The notes under the pieces were generated by a model. That model saw nothing but the letters and a program-made list of their open reading frames with translations, did not search any database and was not told the DNA's origin. DNA of 12,226 bases from assembly GCA_011524755.1 (NCBI GenBank), contig WTJR01000096.1:1-12226 (forward strand). The letters are read 5' to 3'. The translations under genes were made by a program, and so were the position numbers. The DNA is from Halieaceae bacterium (GTDB lineage Bacteria > Pseudomonadota > Gammaproteobacteria > Pseudomonadales > Halieaceae). Below are positions 6,707 through 12,226 of this stretch, piece by piece (within the stretch, counting starts at the first letter, position 1; each line of letters opens with the position of its first letter).

Positions 6707-6724
6707 TGTAATATTTAGTTGACA
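6707..6724 (+). promoter_or_regulatory. PpsR/CrtJ-type operator over the bchF promoter -35
   Basis: TGTAATATTTAGTTGACA is an exact match to the PpsR/CrtJ recognition palindrome TGT-N12-ACA. Its last six bases are a perfect sigma-70 -35 box, TTGACA (6719-6724). Seventeen bases further lies TACCCT (6742-6747), a weak -10. The site is 80 bases before the bchF start, so a bound repressor would cover the -35 of the bchFNBH operon. It is also 153 bases upstream of the divergent ppsR start and could serve autoregulation. A possible second half-matching site, TGT-N12-AAA, begins at 6618. The match is seen directly; binding is inferred. Confidence 0.72.
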
Positions 6725-6804
6725 CTCATATAGCCGAACACTACCCTGCAAATTAATAAGATGACGCTAAATGTGCGTGTTGCGTACAGAGCGGGGAAAG
6801 TGGC

Positions 6805-7332
6805 GTGAGTGATAAAAAAAATGAAATAACCGGCGTTGGCTTGTACACGCCGGAACAAAAGCTACGCCGAGACCAGACGGTGTGGACGCTGGTGCAGGGT
6901 GTGCTAGCACCGCTCCAGTTTTTGGTCTTTGCAATCAGTGCAGTATTCGTTGTGAATTTTTTGCTGAATGGGACGGGGCTGTTTGCTGCCACTGTCTCGG
7001 TCGTCATTAAGACCGGCATTCTCTACACCATCATGGTTACCGGCGCGATCTGGGAAAAGGTCGTGTTTGGTCGTTATCTGTTTGCACCGGCGTTCTTCTG
7101 GGAAGACGTGGTGAGTATGGGTGTTATTGCGCTCCATACGCTTTATCTGGTCATGCTGTTGGCCGGCTGGGGTACACCTCAGGAGCAAATGTGGATCGCA
7201 CTTGCAGCTTATGCGGCTTATGTCATCAACGCCGTACAGTTTCTCAAGAAATTCCAGCTTGCTAGAGCGACTTCGGCAGAGACGACAACGTCATACGTAA
7301 CTGATGAGATGCCCGCAGGTGCAGGCTCATGA
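6805..7332 (+). CDS. bchF: BchF, 3-vinyl bacteriochlorophyllide hydratase
   Basis: BchF adds water to the 3-vinyl group of (bacterio)chlorophyllide to give the 3-hydroxyethyl intermediate, which BchC later oxidises to the 3-acetyl group of bacteriochlorophyll a. The 175-residue length is normal. Family signatures are visible: LYTPEQKLRRDQTVWTLVQG at 14-33, then MVTGAIWEKVVFGRYLFAPAF and FWEDVVSM near 77-105. Four membrane segments are likely at about 34-54, 58-80, 102-122 and 129-147. The start is a GTG at 6805 with GGGGAAAG (6792-6799) as ribosome site. It is the first gene of a bchFNBH operon in the same order as the Rhodobacter bchFNBHLM cluster. Its TGA overlaps the bchN ATG by four bases. 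The hydrophilic tail (about 152-175) is rich in Thr, Ser and Ala. Confidence 0.96.
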   Translation: MSDKKNEITGVGLYTPEQKLRRDQTVWTLVQGVLAPLQFLVFAISAVFVVNFLLNGTGLFAATVSVVIKTGILYTIMVTGAIWEKVVFGRYLFAPAFFWEDVVSMGVIALHTLYLVMLLAGWGTPQEQMWIALAAYAAYVINAVQFLKKFQLARATSAETTTSYVTDEMPAGAGS

Positions 7333-8618
7333 GTTCTGTAATCGCAAGTAGCGTCGGCGAGCATCACCCGGGTCCACAGACACAAGAGCGGGGTCAAAGA
7401 GCCGTGTTCTGCGGTCTCACATCCATTATTTGGTTACATCGCCGAATTCAGGATGCCTTCTTCCTGGTTGTGGGCTCACGTACGTGTGCGCACCTCATTC
7501 AATCGGCTGCGGGCGTAATGATCTTTGCGGAGCCACGTTTTGCGACTGCCATCCTAGGAGAGCGAGACCTCGCGGGCATGGCGGATTGCCATGAGGAGCT
7601 CGATCGCGTGGTAAGCGAATTGATTACACGTCGCTCGGGTATTAATCGCCTGTTCCTCGTGGGCTCCTGTCCGTCCGAGGTAATCAAGCTTGATCTGGAG
7701 ACCGCTGCGGCCAAGTTGCAGGTCAAACACGAAAACCGCGTCCGTATCTCTGCGTTTAGCGGAAGCGGCATTGAAACAACCTTCACCCAAGGTGAAGACC
7801 AGTGCTTGAAGAGCACGGTTGCCGAGTTGCCAGCACTGGGAGCCACCGAGGAAAACCTTATTGTCTTGGGCACGGTTTCAGACATTGTGGAGGATCAGTT
7901 CAGGCGGTTATTCGATGACTTGGATATCAAAAATGTCCACTTCTACCCCGGGCGGAAGGCGGGTGATTTACCTGCCGTGGGCAAAGGCACCCGGGTTATC
8001 GCGGCGCAACCGTTTGTTGGTGAAACGGCACGCGCCTTGATCGAGCGTGGTGCTGAGTTGATTAGCGCACCCTTCCCGTTGGGTGCGGAGGGGAGTAAGG
8101 CGTGGTTTGAGGCAGCTGCCGAGGCATACGGTGTCGATTCGGAGCGGACACAGCAAGTGCTTGAAATGCCGTATCAGCGCGCAAAACGCGCAGTGTCGGT
8201 GCATCGCTCAAAGCTCGAGGGAAAACGGATTCACTTCCTGCCTGATTCGCAACTTGAAATTCCCATGGCCCGTTTCCTTTCAGAGGAGTGTGGCCTGAGT
8301 GTCAATGAGATTGGCACCCCCTTTCATGATCAATTAGTGATGCGTGGAGAATTGGCTCGTTTGCCACAGGACGTGCCTATGGTCGAGGGGCAGGATCTCG
8401 ACCCTGCCTTAGCTCGTGTTCGAGCCGCGCGTCCCGACTTAACCGTCTGCGGCATGGGTATTGCCAACGCACTTGAGTCCGAAGGGCTCCGAACTAAGTG
8501 GTCCATTGAACTCGTTTTCTCTCCCGTGCAGGGATTTGATCAGGCTGGTGACCTAGCGGGTCTTTTTGCCAAGCCCTTGGCGCGCGAAGAGATACTGGAG
8601 GTTGGATCATGGAGCTGA
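7329..8618 (+). CDS. bchN: BchN, dark-operative protochlorophyllide reductase subunit N
   Basis: BchN pairs with BchB to form the nitrogenase-like NB catalytic part of dark-operative protochlorophyllide reductase, which reduces the C17-C18 double bond of protochlorophyllide with electrons from BchL. The protein has 429 residues. The three cysteine ligands of the NB [4Fe-4S] cluster are at 28, 53 and 114 (FCGLTSIIW, SRTCAHLIQ, VGSCPSEVIK). Their spacing equals that of C26, C51 and C112 in the R. capsulatus enzyme. The ATG at 7329 overlaps the bchF stop (ATGA), and the end overlaps bchB by 10 bases, consistent with co-translation of subunits needed in equal amounts. The complex is oxygen sensitive in known cases, notable beside the oxygen-requiring AcsF. 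No light-dependent reductase is seen in the window. Confidence 0.97.
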   Translation: MSSVIASSVGEHHPGPQTQERGQRAVFCGLTSIIWLHRRIQDAFFLVVGSRTCAHLIQSAAGVMIFAEPRFATAILGERDLAGMADCHEELDRVVSELITRRSGINRLFLVGSCPSEVIKLDLETAAAKLQVKHENRVRISAFSGSGIETTFTQGEDQCLKSTVAELPALGATEENLIVLGTVSDIVEDQFRRLFDDLDIKNVHFYPGRKAGDLPAVGKGTRVIAAQPFVGETARALIERGAELISAPFPLGAEGSKAWFEAAAEAYGVDSERTQQVLEMPYQRAKRAVSVHRSKLEGKRIHFLPDSQLEIPMARFLSEECGLSVNEIGTPFHDQLVMRGELARLPQDVPMVEGQDLDPALARVRAARPDLTVCGMGIANALESEGLRTKWSIELVFSPVQGFDQAGDLAGLFAKPLAREEILEVGSWS

Positions 8619-10168
8619 CGCTTTGGACCTATGAGGGTCCTCCCCACGTGGGTGCAATCCGTATTGCTGCGTCAATGCGCGACGTTCACCTGATGCTGCA
8701 CTCACCGCAGGGTGACACTTACGCTGATTTGCTATTCACCATGATTGAGCGTGAAGGCCGACGACCACCGGTGACCTACACGACGTTTCAAGCGCGTGAC
8801 CTAGGTTCCTCGACAGCCGAGATGGTTGTGAATTCATTGCGTGAATCTGCCGAGCGCTTCAAGCCTCAGGTATTAATGGTGGCGGATTCATGCACCGCTG
8901 AACTGATTCAGGATCAGCCGGGTGCTCTAGCTTTAGGTGCCGATCTACCCGTACCCGTAATCCCCCTGGAGATGGCCGCTTATACGCGAAAAGAGAACTG
9001 GGGTGCGGCGGAGACGTTTTATCAATTGGTGCGGGGACTGCTATCCCGTCAAGCACCGCCTCCTGGCAGTGAGCGGCCGCCGCGAGACGCCAATACACGA
9101 CCGAGTGTGAATCTTCTTGGGCCTACTAAGCTTGGATTCAGGTGTCGTGATGACGTGGTCGAGATAGAGCGCTTGCTCAATTCAATGGGCGTTGACGTCA
9201 ATGTGGTTGCGCCTCTGGGCGCATCTCCACAGGACTTACAAGCCATTCCGAAGGCCGATGCCAACGTCAACCTTTGCCCTGAGGTCTCCGATTTGACCTG
9301 TAGTTGGCTTGCTCGCACATTCGGAATGCCAACGATTAGCACGATTCCAATGGGCTGGGGTGCTACGCGAGATTTTATCGCCGAGGTCGCTGCCACACTG
9401 GATTTAGATATCAATGTTGACGCAGTCGGCGAATCTCGTTTGCCTTGGTATTCACGTTCTATCGACTCGACCTATCTAACCGGAAAGCGTGTGTTTGTGT
9501 TTGCTGACGGAAGCCACGCGATTGCCGCCGCACGGGTTGCTCGCGATGAAATGGGCTTTGAGGTTGTCGGTTTAGGGACCTACAGCAGGGAGCGAGCTCG
9601 TGATGTTCGTGCAGCAGCCAAAGAGTACGGGTTAGAGGCACTCATTACCGATAATTACCTTGAGGTCGAAGCTAAAGTCCAAGAGTTGCAGCCCGAGATG
9701 GTCTTGGGAACCCAGATGGAGCGACATATCGCTAAGCGCCTGGGGATTCCCTGTGCTGTCATATCCACCCCCGCCCACGTCCAGGATTACCCGGCCCGAT
9801 ACTCGCCACAGATGGGGTTCGAGGGTGCGAATGTACTGTTCGATACCTGGGTTCACCCTCTGATCATGGGTCTCGAAGAACATCTCTTGCACATGTTCCG
9901 TGATGATTTTGAGTTCAACGACAGCGTTGGGCCCTCCCATTTGGGAAGTGAGGGCGAGGGCGCGCGAGCGCAAGACACCTCAGGCGGTCATCAAGCCGAT
10001 GATGGAGCCGTTGTCTGGGCGTTTGAAGCCGAGAAGGAGCTAAAAAAGATTCCATTTTTTGTCAGAGGAAAGGCTCGTCGAAATACAGAGAGATTTGCCG
10101 TTGAGCACGGACTTACCACTATCGAAGTAGACACGCTCTATGACGCGAAAGCACACTTCAGCAACTGA
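8609..10168 (+). CDS. bchB: BchB, dark-operative protochlorophyllide reductase subunit B
   Basis: BchB is the second subunit of the NB component of dark-operative protochlorophyllide reductase. The 519-residue protein begins with the typical MELTLWTYEGPPHVGAIRIA. Asp36 (in SPQGDTYAD) matches the unusual aspartate that provides the fourth ligand to the NB iron-sulfur cluster. Asp286 in SRSIDSTYLTGKRV is the likely counterpart of the catalytic aspartate (D274 in R. capsulatus); the offset is explained by a Pro/Arg-rich insert near 149-165. After a variable linker (about 443-470) comes the C-terminal domain (EKELKKIPFFVRGKARRNTE...) found in BchB and ChlB. GGAGG (8597-8601) lies seven bases before the ATG and inside bchN. 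The 3' end overlaps the bchH start by 29 bases. Confidence 0.97.
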   Translation: MELTLWTYEGPPHVGAIRIAASMRDVHLMLHSPQGDTYADLLFTMIEREGRRPPVTYTTFQARDLGSSTAEMVVNSLRESAERFKPQVLMVADSCTAELIQDQPGALALGADLPVPVIPLEMAAYTRKENWGAAETFYQLVRGLLSRQAPPPGSERPPRDANTRPSVNLLGPTKLGFRCRDDVVEIERLLNSMGVDVNVVAPLGASPQDLQAIPKADANVNLCPEVSDLTCSWLARTFGMPTISTIPMGWGATRDFIAEVAATLDLDINVDAVGESRLPWYSRSIDSTYLTGKRVFVFADGSHAIAAARVARDEMGFEVVGLGTYSRERARDVRAAAKEYGLEALITDNYLEVEAKVQELQPEMVLGTQMERHIAKRLGIPCAVISTPAHVQDYPARYSPQMGFEGANVLFDTWVHPLIMGLEEHLLHMFRDDFEFNDSVGPSHLGSEGEGARAQDTSGGHQADDGAVVWAFEAEKELKKIPFFVRGKARRNTERFAVEHGLTTIEVDTLYDAKAHFSN

Positions 10169-12226
10169 CGCAGAGACGCCAATAAAAGTCGTCCTCGTCA
10201 CGCTTGATAACCATGTCAATGGTGCTATCGCTCGAGCTGAGAAACGTTTAACTCACGATTTACCCGGTATCGACTTTACAAGCTTTGCGGCAACCGAATG
10301 GGAAGCGGATCCCCAGTCATTAAGCGATTGTCGTGCCGCTATCGCTCAGGGTGACATTGTCATTGTCACCATGCTGTTCATGGAGCCGCACATAAAGGCC
10401 ATTTCCGATGCCCTAGCAGCGCGCCGGGATGACTGCGATGCAATGGTGTGTTGCATGTCGGCACCGGAGGTCATGCAGTACACCCGCATGGGGCGGTTCA
10501 CAATGGACGGTGAACCTTCCGGTCCCATCGCATTACTCAAACGTCTCCGAGGCACGCCGAAAGACGGTAAGCCCGCCGCCTCAGGAGAGCGGCAGCTTGC
10601 GATGTTACGGCGTTTGCCTCGCATACTTCGATTTATTCCCGGGACGGCGCAGGACGTTCGTGCCTACTTCCTCACCCTTCAATACTGGCTCGCCGGATCC
10701 GAGGATAACCTGACTCGAATGGTGAGCTTCCTGATACACCGCTATGCCGCGGGTCCACGAGAGGTACTGCGGAAATTTGCAGGTGAAGAGCCCCCGATCG
10801 AGTACCCAGATGTGGGTGTTTACCAGCTTGAGGGCCGCCAACGTATTGTCGATTCAATTGATGATCTATCGGCGCCGGATCAACCCACTGGGACAGTTGG
10901 CTTGTTGTTGATGCGTTCCTACGCACTTGCAGGTAACACCCGTCACTACGATGCGGTCATCAAAGCGTTGGAGGCGCGAGGCCTCAAGGTTATACCCGCC
11001 TTCGCTGCCGGATTGGATGCACGTCCTGCGGTTAGGCGTTTCTTTATGAAGGACGATCAGCCCGTCGTCGATGCAGTGGTCTCATTAACGGGTTTTTCGC
11101 TCGTTGGCGGGCCGGCTTATAACGATACGGACGCAGCACAAGCCATGTTGGCCGAGTTAAATGTGCCTTACCTTGCCGTTCAGGCCCTCGAATTCCAGAG
11201 CATTAACCAGTGGCGTGATTCGCCCATGGGGCTCATGCCAGTCGAAGCCACGATTATGGTTGCGATTCCTGAGCTCGATGGTGCAACAGGTCCCATGGTC
11301 TTCAGTGGTCGTGATCGAGAGGACCCCAAGCGTTCCTTTGATATGAGCCCCGAGGTTGAGCGCATTGATCGATTGGCTGATCGCGTCCACAAACTAGTGA
11401 AACTGCGGCGAACAGCGCGAGAAGATCGAAAAATCGGCATTACGCTCTTTAATTTTCCACCCAACAGTGGAGCCATGGGGACGGCCGCGCATTTGAGCGT
11501 TTTTGAGTCAGTACTCAATACGCTCCGAGCCCTTGATAAGGCAGGCTATCAGGTTGAACTGCCTGAGAGCGTTGATGCACTTCGAGAGTCATTGCTGGTC
11601 GGGAATGCCGAGCAATACGGTGCCGAAGCCAATGTCCACGCGACGATCTCAGTCGATGATCACGTCACACGCGAGCCTTATCTCGAGGAAATCGAAGCTC
11701 AGTGGGGACCTGCGCCGGGCAAGCACTGGACCGATGGGCGTCAGCTGTTTGTTCTCGGTAAATCGTTCGGCAATGTCTTTATCGGTGTGCAACCTGCGAT
11801 GGGCTACGAAGGTGACCCCATGCGACTTCTGTTCGAGGGAGGGCTCGCACCGACTCATGTTTTCTCGGCTTATTACCGGTGGCTCCGCGAGGATTACGCT
11901 GCAGATGCCGTGCTCCACTTCGGCACCCATGGGGCGCTCGAGTTTATGCCCGGTAAGCAGGTCGGTCTCTCGAGTCAATGCTGGCCCGATCGATTGATCG
12001 CCGATCTGCCTAATTTTTATCTCTATGCGGCCAATAACCCATCAGAGGGTTTGATCGCAAAGCGACGCTCAGCCGCCACATTAATAAGCTATCTCACTCC
12101 GCCTGTGACTCGCGCAGATCTGCACAAAGAGTTTGCCGAGTTGCGCTCTATGATCGATCGATGGCGGACGAGAGATCCTGAGACCAATGAGGCGCAGTTG
12201 CGCCAATTGTTAGATGCCATCGCCGC
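10140..12226 (+). CDS. bchH: BchH, magnesium chelatase subunit H, N-terminal part (cut by window edge)
   Basis: BchH is the large porphyrin-binding subunit of magnesium chelatase. With BchI and BchD it inserts Mg2+ into protoporphyrin IX, the first committed step of the pathway. About 695 codons are open from the ATG at 10140 to the window end, against roughly 1,200 for the whole family protein, so some 500 residues are missing. Family features include PIKVVLVTLDNHVNGA near residues 14-29, VTMLFMEPHIKAI near 76-88, FLTLQYWLAGSEDN near 178-191, NFPPNSGAMGTAAHLSVFES near 438-457, and HFGTHGALEFMPGKQ beginning at His593. I chose the ATG at 10140, 29 bases inside bchB in another frame, because the next in-frame Met lies well inside the conserved domain. 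No strong ribosome site is seen, so translation may depend on coupling to bchB. Confidence 0.95.
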   Translation, partial: MTRKHTSATDAETPIKVVLVTLDNHVNGAIARAEKRLTHDLPGIDFTSFAATEWEADPQSLSDCRAAIAQGDIVIVTMLFMEPHIKAISDALAARRDDCDAMVCCMSAPEVMQYTRMGRFTMDGEPSGPIALLKRLRGTPKDGKPAASGERQLAMLRRLPRILRFIPGTAQDVRAYFLTLQYWLAGSEDNLTRMVSFLIHRYAAGPREVLRKFAGEEPPIEYPDVGVYQLEGRQRIVDSIDDLSAPDQPTGTVGLLLMRSYALAGNTRHYDAVIKALEARGLKVIPAFAAGLDARPAVRRFFMKDDQPVVDAVVSLTGFSLVGGPAYNDTDAAQAMLAELNVPYLAVQALEFQSINQWRDSPMGLMPVEATIMVAIPELDGATGPMVFSGRDREDPKRSFDMSPEVERIDRLADRVHKLVKLRRTAREDRKIGITLFNFPPNSGAMGTAAHLSVFESVLNTLRALDKAGYQVELPESVDALRESLLVGNAEQYGAEANVHATISVDDHVTREPYLEEIEAQWGPAPGKHWTDGRQLFVLGKSFGNVFIGVQPAMGYEGDPMRLLFEGGLAPTHVFSAYYRWLREDYAADAVLHFGTHGALEFMPGKQVGLSSQCWPDRLIADLPNFYLYAANNPSEGLIAKRRSAATLISYLTPPVTRADLHKEFAELRSMIDRWRTRDPETNEAQLRQLLDAIA

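Noticed and set aside
6772..6788. TGT-N11-ACA close to the bchF start as a second PpsR site
   Set aside because: The spacing is one base short of the N12 consensus, and it lies well downstream of the likely promoter. It remains a weak possibility but is not supported enough to annotate.
9049..9973. Antisense reading frames inside bchB, and similar ones inside bchN and bchH
   Set aside because: The sense-strand proteins are clearly conserved along their whole length. The antisense frames have low-complexity Ser/Arg/Pro-rich translations with no family features.
1..12226. Mobile elements, CRISPR arrays, tRNA or rRNA genes, toxin or defence systems
   Set aside because: None seen. The window is almost entirely filled by ordinary photosynthesis genes and short control regions, with no transposase fragments, spaced repeats or RNA gene features.

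Overview
This window is part of a photosynthesis gene cluster from an aerobic anoxygenic phototrophic proteobacterium. Every confidently identified enzyme belongs to bacteriochlorophyll a synthesis. The set of genes (O2-dependent cyclase AcsF, PpsR, a PucC-family transporter, a BLUF sensor at the cluster edge), the moderate base composition and the AT-rich promoters suggest a marine gammaproteobacterium of the OM60/NOR5 (Halieaceae) type. That placement is an inference from gene content and remembered relatives, not from a search.

Layout: (1) Positions 1-140, minus strand: the start of a BLUF-domain blue-light sensor, cut by the window edge. (2) Positions 141-279: a divergent regulatory region. 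(3) Positions 280-1344, plus strand: acsF. (4) Positions 1367-6553, minus strand: one tight operon read ppsR - bchG - bch2 (PucC family) - bchP - an unidentified 89-residue membrane protein. It converges on acsF. (5) Positions 6554-6804: a 251-bp divergent control region with an exact PpsR/CrtJ-type palindrome over a perfect -35 box. (6) Positions 6805-12226, plus strand: bchF - bchN - bchB - bchH, with every junction overlapping and bchH running off the end. No stretch over 300 bp lacks a gene.

How the genes work together: BchH (with BchI and BchD, not in the window) inserts Mg into protoporphyrin IX. AcsF closes ring E using oxygen. BchN and BchB (with BchL, not in the window) reduce protochlorophyllide in the dark. 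BchF hydrates the 3-vinyl group. BchG attaches the geranylgeranyl tail and BchP reduces it to phytyl. Bch2/PucC-like probably helps handle or deliver pigment at the membrane. PpsR heads the tail-attachment operon and faces the bchFNBH promoter, so it probably controls both directions and possibly acsF.

No wholly new system is visible. The points most worth following are: a shared 18-bp PpsR-like element in front of acsF and bchF; a perfect 9-bp inverted repeat in the acsF leader; a PpsR lacking the PAS-domain cysteine used for disulfide redox sensing in Rhodobacter; a BLUF gene beside the cyclase gene; and the unidentified small membrane protein after bchP.
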